Shown: positions 23,245 through 31,832 of the stretch, piece by piece
How positions within the stretch are numbered: position 1 is the first letter of the stretch
Layout: every line of letters starts with the position of its first letter
NCBI GenBank assembly: GCA_035255485.1
Contig: DATEZO010000066.1
Coordinates: forward strand, 1-38,243
DNA length: 38,243 nt
DNA from: DATEZO01 sp035255485
GTDB lineage: Bacteria > Pseudomonadota > Gammaproteobacteria > Burkholderiales > Burkholderiaceae_D
Reading direction: 5' to 3'
Position numbers and translations under genes: made by a program
Notes under the pieces: generated by a model
The model's database searches: none
Told to the model about the DNA's origin: nothing
Seen by the model: only the letters and a program-made list of their open reading frames with translations

Positions 23245-24276
23245 TTACTTCGCCGCCCAGGCGGTAAAGCGCTGCTCCAGTTCCTCGCCATGGTCGGTCC
23301 AGAACTTCAGGTTCTGCTGTACCGAATCCTTCACGTTGGCGGTTGACGTCGGCAGGTTCGCCAGCATCTTGTGATCCATGCGCTTGAAGGCGTTCACATT
23401 GACCGGACCGTAGGCAATCTTCGAGGCATAGTTGTGCTGCGCTTCCGGGGTGCTGGAAAAGGCGATGAACTTTTCGGCCAGGTCCTTGTTCTTCGCGCCC
23501 TTCGGAACCACCCAGTAGTCGAGGTCATAAATTGCGCCACCCCAGACAATCGCGAGATTCTTGCCTTCGCGCTGGGCGGCATCGATGCGGCCGTTGTAGA
23601 CGGTCGACATGGCGACGTCGCCGGCCACCAGGAATTGCGGCGGCTGCGCGCCGGCCTCCCACCACTGGATATTGTCCTTCAATTCATCCAGCTTCTTGAA
23701 CGCGCGGTCGACGCCGGCCTTGGTTTCCAGCACCTTGTACACATCCTTGGTCGGCACACCGTCAGCCATCAGGGCGAATTCGAGATTGTAGCGCGCACCC
23801 TTGCGCATGCCGCGCTTGCCCGGGAATTTCTTCACATCCCAGAAATCGGCCCAGCTCTTCGGTGGATTCTTCAGCTTGTCGGCGTTGTAGCCCAGCACGG
23901 TCGACCAGACGAACGCGCCGAAGCCGCATTCGTGATAAGCGGCCGGCATGAAATCGCTCTTCTTGCCGATCTTGTCGTGGTCCATTTTTTCCAGCAAACC
24001 TTCTTCGCAGGCGCGGCCGATTTCGCCGGACTCGACTTCCACCAGGTCCCAGCTCACTTTCTTGGCCTCGACCATGGCTTTGACCTTGGCCATTTCACCG
24101 TTGTATTCCACCACCGTCACCTTGTTGCCGGTCGTCTTCTGGAACGGCTCCACATAGGCGAATTTCTGCGCATTGCTGTTCGCGCCGCCGAAATTGACGA
24201 CGGTCAGTTCTCCCGCATGCGCGGCACCGGCCGCCAGCGCGGCGGCAACCAGCACAGGTTTGACGAATGTCTTCAT
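23245..24276 (-). CDS. Periplasmic polyamine/GABA-type binding protein, PotD-like
   Basis: This 343-residue exported protein has a signal peptide (MKTFVKPVLVAAALAAGAAHA) and a good ribosome site (AAAGGAG). The mature part opens GELTVVNFGGANSNAQKFAY, the usual beginning of PotD/PotF-like binding proteins, with VEVESGEIGRACEEGLLEK and the late hinge segment VPKGAKNKDLAEKFIAFSS. The frame NIQWWEAGAQPPQFLVAGDV forms part of the binding cleft. It supplies the substrate to the PotB/PotC-like permease pair downstream. The substrate is not determined; the ligand residues of true PotD were not checked. Confidence 0.9.
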   Translation of the reverse strand: MKTFVKPVLVAAALAAGAAHAGELTVVNFGGANSNAQKFAYVEPFQKTTGNKVTVVEYNGEMAKVKAMVEAKKVSWDLVEVESGEIGRACEEGLLEKMDHDKIGKKSDFMPAAYHECGFGAFVWSTVLGYNADKLKNPPKSWADFWDVKKFPGKRGMRKGARYNLEFALMADGVPTKDVYKVLETKAGVDRAFKKLDELKDNIQWWEAGAQPPQFLVAGDVAMSTVYNGRIDAAQREGKNLAIVWGGAIYDLDYWVVPKGAKNKDLAEKFIAFSSTPEAQHNYASKIAYGPVNVNAFKRMDHKMLANLPTSTANVKDSVQQNLKFWTDHGEELEQRFTAWAAK

Positions 24277-24322
24277 GTTGACTCCTTTGTTTATAGTAGT
24301 GGTGAGGGGTGAAAAACTCGAT

Positions 24323-25426
24323 TCACTGAAACACGCGCAGACGATCCGGATCGATCGCCAGCGTTACTTGCGCGCCTGCGGTCAACCCTGGCAATGCCGC
24401 ATCGCTCAAACCCAGCTTGACGAAACAGTCATCCTGCTTCGCGGATGCACAACGCAGGCGCACATGGTCGCCGAAATAAATCATGTCGGTGACCGTGGCT
24501 CGCAGCGCATCCATGCCAACGTCCGCGCCCGTCGCCAGACGGATACGCTCGGGCCGGATACAGGCAGTGACTGCGTCACCTACCTTGGCGCCGCTCACAT
24601 TGAGCCCCTGCAGTTGGCTGCCGTCCGGCAGACGCAAGCGACAGCGGTTGCCATCGACCGTGTCGACCGTGCCGCGCAGACGATTGTTGTCTCCGATGAA
24701 GTTGGCAACGAACTGGTTTTCCGGATACTCATACAGGCGGTTGACCGCGGCCAGTTGCTGGATGACGCCCTGGTCGAACACCGCGACGCGGTCCGACATG
24801 GTGAGCGCCTCGCTCTGGTCATGCGTGACATACACGAAGGTGACGCCGAGCCGGTGATGCAGCGCCTTCAATTCGAGCTGCATGTGCTCGCGCAACTGCT
24901 TGTCGAGCGCGCCCAGCGGCTCGTCCATCAGCACCAGCTTGGGCTCGAATACCAGCGCGCGTGCCAGCGCGATGCGCTGCTGCTGGCCACCCGAGAGCTG
25001 CGCCGGATAGCGGTCCGTGAATTTCGCCATCTGCACCATGTCGAGCGCCTGCTTGACCTTGTCGGCGCGGATACCGGCCTCGATGCCGCGCACGGAGAGC
25101 GGATAGGCGACGTTTTGCGCCACCGTCATGTGCGGGAACAAGGCGTAGTTCTGGAATACCATGCCGATGTTGCGCTTGTGCGGCGGCACCTTGTTCAGCA
25201 ATTGGCCGTCGAGGCGAATCTCGCCGCCGGTCGGAAACTCGAAGCCGGCCAGCATCATGAGGCAAGTGGTCTTGCCCGAACCGGACGGCCCCAGGAGCGT
25301 CAGGAATTCGCCACGCTCGATGGAAAGGTCGAGATTCTTGACGACCAGGTGCTCGCCATCGTATGTTTTTTTGACGCCGCGAAATTCCACCAGCGTGTCG
25401 CGTGTCTCGTTATCTGTCTGTTTCAA
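24323..25426 (-). CDS. ABC transporter ATP-binding protein, PotA-like
   Basis: This 367-residue ATPase has Walker A GPSGSGKTT near residue 49, signature LSGGQQQRIALARAL, Walker B KLVLMDEPLGALDKQ and the switch His in YVTHDQSEALTMSDR. A C-terminal TOBE domain (about 290-360) marks it as the PotA/MalK class. The start is a TTG with GGAG nine bases upstream. It powers the import by the PotB/PotC-like permeases. It follows gabT by 64 bp and precedes the binding protein by 46 bp on the same strand, which supports one transcription unit. Confidence 0.92.
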   Translation of the reverse strand: MKQTDNETRDTLVEFRGVKKTYDGEHLVVKNLDLSIERGEFLTLLGPSGSGKTTCLMMLAGFEFPTGGEIRLDGQLLNKVPPHKRNIGMVFQNYALFPHMTVAQNVAYPLSVRGIEAGIRADKVKQALDMVQMAKFTDRYPAQLSGGQQQRIALARALVFEPKLVLMDEPLGALDKQLREHMQLELKALHHRLGVTFVYVTHDQSEALTMSDRVAVFDQGVIQQLAAVNRLYEYPENQFVANFIGDNNRLRGTVDTVDGNRCRLRLPDGSQLQGLNVSGAKVGDAVTACIRPERIRLATGADVGMDALRATVTDMIYFGDHVRLRCASAKQDDCFVKLGLSDAALPGLTAGAQVTLAIDPDRLRVFQ

Positions 25427-25490
25427 CGTAGTGTCTCCGCTACTTTTCCAGCGTCTATGGTATTAAGCCATACAAGCGCCGCAAAGGAAG

Positions 25491-26759
25491 TCAGCCCGCG
25501 CGCAGGGCCTCATCCAGGATGTTCAAGGCCTCGTCCATCAGTGTATCCGTGATCGTGAGCGGGAACAGGAAGCGGATGACGTTGCCATAGACGCCACAGG
25601 ACAGCAGCAGCAAGCCCTTTTCCAGCGCGCGGGCCTGCACCTGTTTGGTGAAGTCCGCATCGGCTTCATGTGTGCCCGGCTTCAGGAATTCGACCGCCAC
25701 CATCGCGCCCAGGCCGCGCACGTCGGCGATCTGTGGCACCGCCCGGCGCGCTTCATTCAAGCGATCCTTCAGTTTCTGACCCAGCACGGCGGCACGCTCG
25801 ACCAGGTGTTCTTCGGCGATCACCTCGAGCACCGCCAATGCGGAGGCGACCGCCAGCGGGTTGCCGGCATAGGTGCCGCCCAGGCCGCCCGGCGCCGGCG
25901 CATCCATTACTTCGGCGCGCCCGCACACGCCCGCCAGCGGCATGCCGCCGGCCAGGCTTTTCGCCATCGTCATCAGATCCGGCACCACGCCGTAATGCTC
26001 CATGGCGAACAGTTTGCCGGTACGGGCAAAGCCGGTCTGGACCTCATCGGCGATCAGCAGAATACCGTGCTGGTCGCACAAGGCGCGCAACGCCTGCATG
26101 AACTCGACCGGCGCCGGATAGAATCCGCCCTCGCCTTGCACCGGTTCCAGGATGATCGCGGCGACGCGCCGGGGATCGACATCGGCCTTGAACAACCCTT
26201 GCAATGCCGCCAGCGCGTCACCGGTGGTCACGCCGTGCAGCTCGATCGGGAACGGCGCGTGGTACACCTCACCGGGGAACGGGCCGAAGCCGACCTTGTA
26301 CGGAACCACTTTCCCGGTCAGCGCCATGCCCATCATCGTGCGTCCGTGGAAGCCGCCGGTGAAGGCGATCACGGCAGAGCGGCCAGTGGCAGCGCGCGCG
26401 ATCTTGATCGCGTTTTCGACCGCTTCGGCGCCAGTCGAGAACAAGGCGGTTTTTTTCGCATGATCGCCCGGCGTGATTTGATTGATGCGCTCGGCCAGCG
26501 TGACATAGCTTTCATACGGCACGATCTGGTAGGCGGTATGGGTGAATTTCGCCATCTGCGCCTCGATGGCCGCCATCAGTTTCGGATGGCGATGGCCGGT
26601 GTTCAGGACGGCGATGCCGCTGGCGAAGTCGATGTAGCGCCGGTTTTCCACATCCCACAGCTCGGCATTGGATGCGCGGTCGGCGTAGAACTGGCACATC
26701 ACCCCAACACCGCGTGGCGTGGCTGCATCCTTGCGGCGTTGTAATTCAGCGTTTTTCAT
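25491..26759 (-). CDS. gabT: 4-aminobutyrate aminotransferase
   Basis: This PLP enzyme moves the amino group of GABA to 2-oxoglutarate, giving succinate semialdehyde for GabD. The start is at the ATG at 26759 (MKNAELQRRKD). The frame upstream runs into the divergent promoter. The 422-residue protein has class III aminotransferase features: FSTGAEAVENAIKIAR, FTGGFHGRTMMGMALTG, EPVQGEGGFYPAP, IADEVQTGFARTGK and the PLP lysine K267 in TMAKSLAGGMPLAG. It is the first gene of the minus-strand cluster and is divergent from its likely regulator gabR. Confidence 0.94.
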   Translation of the reverse strand: MKNAELQRRKDAATPRGVGVMCQFYADRASNAELWDVENRRYIDFASGIAVLNTGHRHPKLMAAIEAQMAKFTHTAYQIVPYESYVTLAERINQITPGDHAKKTALFSTGAEAVENAIKIARAATGRSAVIAFTGGFHGRTMMGMALTGKVVPYKVGFGPFPGEVYHAPFPIELHGVTTGDALAALQGLFKADVDPRRVAAIILEPVQGEGGFYPAPVEFMQALRALCDQHGILLIADEVQTGFARTGKLFAMEHYGVVPDLMTMAKSLAGGMPLAGVCGRAEVMDAPAPGGLGGTYAGNPLAVASALAVLEVIAEEHLVERAAVLGQKLKDRLNEARRAVPQIADVRGLGAMVAVEFLKPGTHEADADFTKQVQARALEKGLLLLSCGVYGNVIRFLFPLTITDTLMDEALNILDEALRAG

Positions 26760-26858
26760 ATTTGCCCCGTATTCCCGTAATTCATCATGGTAGGCAAATA
26801 CTAATGGGGTTATGGCCCTATAATACAGAGCCACTTTTGTTTATTCGATGGTGCCACT
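26760..26858. promoter_or_regulatory. gabT-gabR divergent regulatory region
   Basis: The 99-bp gap holds a TATAAT (26819-26824) suited to gabR. It also holds a direct repeat GCCACTTT at 26830-26837 and 26853-26860, 23 bp apart, the second copy overlapping the gabR start codon. MocR/GabR regulators usually bind direct repeats in such gaps, so these are candidate operators. No good -35 partner is seen, which is common for activator-dependent promoters. Confidence 0.45.
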
Positions 26859-28355
26859 TTGCGTATCGCCACCCTTTCCGATTTCCTGTTGCAGCGCATC
26901 GACCGCAGCGCCGGCAAGCCGGTCAATCGCCAGATTTACCAGGTGATCCGCGAAGCGATCCTGGCGCATGTGCTGCCGGTCGGCCTGCAGTTGCCGAGCT
27001 CGCGCGACCTCGCGCGAGAGCTCGGCATGTCGCGCAATACGATCACGTATGCGTATGAACAGCTGGTCGCCGAAGGCTATCTGGAGACGCGCACCGGCGC
27101 CGGCACGTTTATCGCCGACACCGTGCCTGACCAGATTCCGGAAGCCGTGGACGATAACGATGCACGCGGCAAGGACGGCGACAGCCTGGGGTTGTCGGTG
27201 CGCGGCGCGCAGATCGTGGAGAACGCGGGCGTCCATCATCTGCAATGGGGCGCGTTCATGCCCGGCGTGCCGGATGTCACGCTGTTCCCGAACAAGGTAT
27301 GGAGCCGGCTGCAGAACAAGTACTGGCGCCGCTCGCGCGCCGACATGCTGACCTATGGCCACGGCGGCGGTTACCTGCCGCTGCGCGAGGCGATCGCCGA
27401 GCATCTGCGGGTGGCGCGCTCGGTCAACTGCACGGCGGAACAGATCCTGGTCACGACCGGCATCCATCAATCGATCGACCTCGCCACCAAGCTCCTGGCC
27501 GATGTCGGCGACCGTGCCTGGGTCGAGGACCCGTGCTACTGGGGCACGCGCAGCATCTTGCATTCCCTGAACCTCAAGCCGGTGCCGATCACCGTCGATG
27601 GCGAAGGCATCGGCCTGCGCACCAGCGACTTGCGCCATCCGCCGCGCTTTATTTTCGTCACGCCGTCGCACCAGTATCCGCTGGGCCCGGTGATGAGCCT
27701 GTCGCGCCGGCGCATGCTGCTCGAATATGCGGCGGTGCACAACGCCTGGATCATGGAGGACGATTACGACAGCGAATTCCGCTACAACAGCCGGCCGCTG
27801 GCGTCACTGCAGGGCATGGATACCTATGATCGGGTGCTGTACCTGGGATCGTTTTCCAAGACGCTGTTCCCCGGACTGCGCATCGGTTTCCTGGTCGTGC
27901 CGCACAGCCTGGCCGCGCCGTTCGGCACCGGCCTGTCGGAGCTGTATCGCGGCGGACAGCTGTTCACGCAGGCGGTATTGGCGGAATTCATGGCAGAAGG
28001 TCATTTTGCATCGCACATCCGCCGCATGCGCGTGCTGTATGCGGAACGGCTGCGCCTGTTGCAGGAAGCAATCCATGCCAATTTCGGCGATGCGCTGCCG
28101 ATCTCGGGCGGCGACGCCGGCTTGCACCTGACCCTGGGGTTGCCGGACGACTGCGACGACCGCACCATCAGCCGCCGCGCGCAAGGCGAAGGGATCATCG
28201 CGCGCCCGCTGTCGCGCTACTACATGAAGCCGGCAAATGCACGGCGCGGACTGATCCTCGGATACGCATGCGTGCCGAACGAGCTGATACGCCCGACCTT
28301 CGACCGGCTGGCTCGCATCATCACGCAGGCCGGCGCTGGTACCGGCAGCGGCTGA
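26859..28355 (+). CDS. gabR: MocR/GabR-family PLP-dependent transcriptional regulator
   Basis: This 498-residue fusion has an N-terminal GntR winged helix (about 20-88; PVNRQIYQVIREAILAHVLP, LPSSRDLARELGMSRNTITY). A class I aminotransferase-like domain follows and binds PLP. The PLP lysine is K334 in LGSFSKTLFPGLRIG, and the ring-contact Asp lies in EDDYDSEFRYNSRPLASLQG. In GabR the PLP reacts with GABA and the protein then activates gabT and gabD. The start is a TTG without a clear ribosome site, overlapping a candidate operator repeat. Its position divergent from gabT supports the gabR name, although the GABA effector is inferred from context. Confidence 0.87.
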   Translation: MRIATLSDFLLQRIDRSAGKPVNRQIYQVIREAILAHVLPVGLQLPSSRDLARELGMSRNTITYAYEQLVAEGYLETRTGAGTFIADTVPDQIPEAVDDNDARGKDGDSLGLSVRGAQIVENAGVHHLQWGAFMPGVPDVTLFPNKVWSRLQNKYWRRSRADMLTYGHGGGYLPLREAIAEHLRVARSVNCTAEQILVTTGIHQSIDLATKLLADVGDRAWVEDPCYWGTRSILHSLNLKPVPITVDGEGIGLRTSDLRHPPRFIFVTPSHQYPLGPVMSLSRRRMLLEYAAVHNAWIMEDDYDSEFRYNSRPLASLQGMDTYDRVLYLGSFSKTLFPGLRIGFLVVPHSLAAPFGTGLSELYRGGQLFTQAVLAEFMAEGHFASHIRRMRVLYAERLRLLQEAIHANFGDALPISGGDAGLHLTLGLPDDCDDRTISRRAQGEGIIARPLSRYYMKPANARRGLILGYACVPNELIRPTFDRLARIITQAGAGTGSG

Positions 28356-28442
28356 GCCGCGCGGCACGGTATTGCTCCAAGCAGGCCAAGGCATAATTTG
28401 CAGCCACATCTCGTCTGGCTCAGGCTCTGATCCTCTTTCATT

Positions 28443-28480
28443 GTGAATTTCCTCTCTCCTGGCAGAGATCGGAAATTCAC
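28443..28480. repeat. Long near-perfect hairpin in gene debris
   Basis: GTGAATTTCC (28443-28452) and GGAAATTCAC (28471-28480) are perfectly complementary. The stem continues inside with TCTCT and AGAGA around a CCTGGC loop, with two unpaired bases. There is no T-run. Its origin (IS end, REP or RNA element) is unknown. Confidence 0.6.
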
Positions 28481-28515
28481 GCAGACCATGGCAAAGGTCA
28501 AACCTTGGTGACTCC

Positions 28516-28530
28516 CCCGGCAAAGCCGGG
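28516..28530. repeat. Short GC-rich hairpin
   Basis: CCCGGC and GCCGGG flank AAA, giving a 6-bp GC stem with a three-base loop. No T-run on either strand, so termination is not supported. Confidence 0.4.
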
Positions 28531-28637
28531 CTTACCTCTTTGAGTTGTTCCTGCGCGGTGCCTTGGCACAGATATTTCGAGAAGCGCTGTCTTTTCCACT
28601 TGCAGTGCCTGCTCATAGAAGCGCCGTGTGACGCATG

Positions 28638-28757
28638 CGCGCCGGCTGCAATGCCTTCCACCCGCGCCTCCTGTCCGGCCCGGGCCGACAGCAGTATGAT
28701 CGGAATGTCCCTGGTCGACTCGTGCGCACGCAACTGCTGCATGAGTCGATGCCGATC
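28638..28757 (-). pseudogene. Receiver-domain fragment of a lost hybrid kinase or response regulator
   Basis: The minus-strand frame reads PDRHRLMQQLRAHESTRDIP, then IILLSARAGQEARVEGIAAG. It corresponds to the stretch after the phospho-Asp of a receiver domain through the switch Ser (LLSA) up to the AAGADDY turn. There it breaks off. The 'LSARAGQEARVEGIAAGA' wording is typical of large hybrid histidine kinases. Neither end continues in frame, so it is a remnant. Confidence 0.65.
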
Positions 28758-29002
28758 CGGCGTGGTGCAACAATACTTGAGCCGTGCCAGTTGCCAAGTA
28801 ACCCGCTAGGCCAGCCTGCAATGATCTTATCCGAAGGCGACGTCTGTCGCACTTATCGATGCCGGTCACCTTGTTGTTGACGTGCGTCAATCAACTCTCG
28901 CGCCTTGATTCATACCATGGAATCCTCCAGCGGAAAAACCGCATGAGATATTTTCATATCGCCTGCGCGGCGACGCTTCAGCATGCGTCATGGGAGACGT
29001 GA

Positions 29003-29953
29003 ATGAAGCCATTGTTTTGGTTTCCGGTTCCAGTCCGTGCAGCACAATCGCAGCGCAATCGTGTTCTTGCAGAGAGGCTATTCGTGCGCGTAAAGGTCCT
29101 GGTTCGCCGGTTTGCCGAGTGGGTTTATGGCTGTTATGCCTGGGGCGTCTTCATATTGCTCGTCCTGTCCTGCGGCGGCCTCGTGATGCTGCTGCGCACG
29201 CCATCGCGAGGCCGCCCTGTCGTCCGCTTTGCTGCGCGTATGTCATTCCGTCTTGCAAGAATGCCGGTATCGGTTACCGGGCTCGATCATTTGCCTGCCG
29301 AACCCCATATATTGCTGGTCAACCACACCAGCTTTCTTGACGCAATAGTCCTTACTGCACTACTTCCTCCCCGCCCCGGATATGCCTTTATTGCCCGGCA
29401 GCAGTTTGCCAGCCAACGCATATTCTGCCCATTATTGAGGGCGCTGGGTACGGTCATTCTCAAGCGTGCCGGCAGCAGCCACGGCACATCGAACATCGAC
29501 CGCATGATTGCCGCAGTGCTGCGAGGAGAAAATCTGGTGGTCTTTCCGGAAGGCGGCATCACTAGCGAGGCGGGACTCAAGCCTTTTCATTCCGGTGTAT
29601 TTGTCGCAGCAGCCAATGCACAGGTTCCCATTGTTGTCGCCGGGCTGCGCGGAGCCCGTACCGCATTACGCCTTGGGACATGGCTGCCACGCCATTCGGC
29701 AATCCATCTGGAAATTGGGCCAACGCTCATCCCGGCCGGAAAGGATCCATCCGCGCTTCTGCAATTACGCACGGAAGCTCACCGGGCCATGGAACCGCTC
29801 TCCGGGGAAAGCGATGCCACGACGCATTCCTGCCACAGATCAGTGTGCGCCCCAACGTCCGAGAAACATCTGCCATACCGTTTTCCAGGTACGCCAGTCG
29901 TGGCCGCCAGGAATGGAAAACACCTGGCTTTGCGGCAAGACATCTGCCAATAA
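29003..29953 (+). CDS. 1-acyl-sn-glycerol-3-phosphate acyltransferase family protein
   Basis: A PlsC-type acyltransferase that would transfer an acyl chain to lysophosphatidic acid or another lysolipid at the inner membrane. A transmembrane segment (46-64) precedes the catalytic HX4D motif NHTSFLD (H108, D113). The FPEGG substrate motif is at 181-185, with TSEAGLKPFHSGVF behind it. GGAG lies seven bases before the ATG. The last ~35 residues (from about 280) are polar, unlike the family, and overlap the end of the convergent hydrolase gene by 114 bp. They may be a read-through extension after loss of the original stop. The chromosomal plsC is usually elsewhere, so the substrate is uncertain. 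Confidence 0.85.
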   Translation: MKPLFWFPVPVRAAQSQRNRVLAERLFVRVKVLVRRFAEWVYGCYAWGVFILLVLSCGGLVMLLRTPSRGRPVVRFAARMSFRLARMPVSVTGLDHLPAEPHILLVNHTSFLDAIVLTALLPPRPGYAFIARQQFASQRIFCPLLRALGTVILKRAGSSHGTSNIDRMIAAVLRGENLVVFPEGGITSEAGLKPFHSGVFVAAANAQVPIVVAGLRGARTALRLGTWLPRHSAIHLEIGPTLIPAGKDPSALLQLRTEAHRAMEPLSGESDATTHSCHRSVCAPTSEKHLPYRFPGTPVVAARNGKHLALRQDICQ

Positions 29954-30598
29954 CGCATGGGCGCGCTCGAACATATCGCGACTGCCGTACCCAAGGTAGA
30001 TCGGCAATGCAGGCGTGGCATTTGCGACATGTTGCTTGAACCATTTCCACAATGCCCGCGGGTAATCGTCTTCCCTGACATCGCCCGGCTCCCAGTTCCT
30101 GATGCCGCCGGAAGAGTCGATTTCCTTCACCAGTTCGGCGCTTCCGAGGTAAGGCGCGCATAACAGCAGGCCGGATATGTGCGAGGCATGTTGCGCGGCA
30201 TACGATGCTGCCCCGAATCCTCCCAATGAAACACCCGCCAGCCAGATGTGCTCATAGCCGGCGGAACGTGCCGACACAATGACATCATCCGTAATCCTCG
30301 CGTGGATGACGCGCGTTGCGTAATAGCCATAATGCGCATCAATTGCGACGGCATCGGCAGTAATGCCTTGGCGTTGCATTTCGTCAATAAACCCCCTTCT
30401 TGCAAAATCTTCCGCCACGTCATCGATGCCCGGCAAGAAAATGATCAGCGTTTTGCTTGGAGCACCATTCTGATAGGCCATTTGCATGAGTGGAATCGAG
30501 CTTTGCAACAAGGGCGTGAATCTGGGCGAAAACAGTGCCAGCCTGGCCAACACATATCGATTCATCCTCTTTATTCGGTACTTCAGCAGGGAAGGCAT
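29840..30598 (-). CDS. Alpha/beta hydrolase fold protein
   Basis: The protein has 252 residues from the ATG at 30598; a GTG at 30622 would add eight. The fold is shown by LIIFLPGIDDVAEDFARRGF (oxyanion strand), the nucleophile elbow GVSLGGFGAA (Ser124 in this numbering), the acid in LGYGSRDMFERA and the catalytic His in PGGHDWRTWKTVW. No signal peptide is evident. It is probably a cytoplasmic esterase or carboxylesterase-like enzyme; the substrate is unknown. Its 3' end overlaps the tail of the acyltransferase gene on the other strand. Confidence 0.8.
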   Translation of the reverse strand: MPSLLKYRIKRMNRYVLARLALFSPRFTPLLQSSIPLMQMAYQNGAPSKTLIIFLPGIDDVAEDFARRGFIDEMQRQGITADAVAIDAHYGYYATRVIHARITDDVIVSARSAGYEHIWLAGVSLGGFGAASYAAQHASHISGLLLCAPYLGSAELVKEIDSSGGIRNWEPGDVREDDYPRALWKWFKQHVANATPALPIYLGYGSRDMFERAHALLADVLPQSQVFSIPGGHDWRTWKTVWQMFLGRWGAH

Positions 30599-31010
30599 GT
30601 CCGGATTTTCTTTGTAATACACACAATCAATTTTCCCTTGCCTTTCTTCGGCCCGGGTTCCTTGGCAATCCAGGTATTGCGCGAAAAAACAAGAAGTGGG
30701 AGCCTGGAAAAAGTACTACGCGAAAGCACGAATTCGCTCCATCAATTGCAATCGCTGATGGATGCTCGCTGATGGATGCTTCCTAGGTACGTCTGCCTGG
30801 CGCTTTATCAAGAGTGAATTCTTCGGGATTTCTTTCACTCGCGGGCGAACTATTTATGCAACAACTGGTCATTCATGTATTTTTATTGGTATGCGTTAAG
30901 GGAATGTCATGACCAATAGCAAGAAAAGATGTTTCCCCTGTAGCTGAAACAGATTGATAATCGCTAGAATAGGGTCAATCCCTGCTTGACAACAATTTTA
31001 GCGGTATTCA
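30599..31010. other. Non-coding stretch with a 14-bp tandem duplication
   Basis: No gene is supported. The only repeat is TCGCTGATGGATGC, present twice back-to-back at 30752-30765 and 30766-30779. The right half should hold the promoter of the DUF2242 gene. TTGACA (30986-30991) and TAGAAT (30965-30970) occur but not in promoter order. Confidence 0.45.
30752..30779 (+). repeat. Perfect 14-bp tandem repeat, two copies
   Basis: TCGCTGATGGATGC is repeated without spacer. This is probably a recent slippage duplication in non-coding DNA. Confidence 0.7.
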
Positions 31011-31691
31011 ATGCACGTTATGGATGGACTGCCTTTACCAATTGCGCTGTTTTTAATTGCGTTGTCCGGTGCAACTTTGACAGGCTGCTCCACTCAACGA
31101 TTGATCACTCACCATAATGAGTCATTTACAGCGACGAATACCTATTCCCGCTCCTTTCCCGGACCCGATGCATCCAGTTGTGAAGCGGCCCGGCGCGCAC
31201 TTCTCAGTCAAGGCTATGTCATCAATGATGCAAGCGCATCGCAAGTCGATGGCAAAAAGAAATTTCAACCGGAGAATGATCTGCATGTGCAGATTGAATT
31301 CCATATTGTCTGCGCGCCCAACAGCCAAGGCAGCAACAGCACAACCGTATTCGTCAATGCAATTCGGGATACCTATACTCTCAAGAAAAGCAGCAACTCC
31401 GCGAGCATCGGGGTTGGGGCGCTAGGCTCTCTTTCGCTGCCGATCGGGTCGATCGATGAATCCCTGGTCAAGATAGGGAGCGAAACCATTCCATCCAGCC
31501 AGTTCTATAACCAGTTTTTTGAGCTGGTCGAGAGATACCTCGACGTCAAAATTTCACCTGATTCGGCTGCCGACACACAAGAAAAAACGCAACCCGATAC
31601 GCCTACGGCATCCCGCCTGTCCGCCGGTTCGGCGGCAGATGCAGCCGGCAGGCATCTTGATAACCAGCGCGCTTCAGCGTCCCCGTGTTGA
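31011..31691 (+). CDS. DUF2242 family lipoprotein
   Basis: This 226-residue protein has a lipoprotein signal (PIALFLIALSGATLTGC), so Cys26 should be acylated and the protein anchored in the envelope. The body matches the DUF2242 pattern: SRSFPGPDASSCEAARRALL, SQGYVINDASASQVDGKKKF, EFHIVCAPNSQG and a Gly/Ser-rich turn SIGVGALGSLSLPIGSIDES. The last ~45 residues are a polar, low-complexity tail. Either the ATG at 31011 or that at 31020 may be used; neither has a strong ribosome site. Function is unknown for the whole family. The gene stands alone. Confidence 0.8.
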   Translation: MHVMDGLPLPIALFLIALSGATLTGCSTQRLITHHNESFTATNTYSRSFPGPDASSCEAARRALLSQGYVINDASASQVDGKKKFQPENDLHVQIEFHIVCAPNSQGSNSTTVFVNAIRDTYTLKKSSNSASIGVGALGSLSLPIGSIDESLVKIGSETIPSSQFYNQFFELVERYLDVKISPDSAADTQEKTQPDTPTASRLSAGSAADAAGRHLDNQRASASPC

Positions 31692-31832
31692 TGAATGCGA
31701 TGCTTTTCTCACGGCGGTGAAACCGCCAGATAGCCTGCAAGCCCAAGGCCCGGCACGCTCATAAGAAAGCCGGGTCCGGCAATGAAACCGCTCGAAATTA
31801 GAGAGAAACGGTTACTTCGATCGCCGTAAAAG

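Larger units (their letters stand above)
28356..29002. other. Gene-free debris region with hairpins
   Basis: No intact gene. It contains a receiver-domain fragment (28638-28757) and a 38-bp near-perfect hairpin (28443-28480). A second hairpin, CCCGGC/GCCGGG, is at 28516-28530. The plsC ribosome site GGGAG is at 28991-28995. The surrounding minus-strand frames have scattered fragments resembling a broken hybrid sensor kinase, with several frame changes. Confidence 0.5.
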
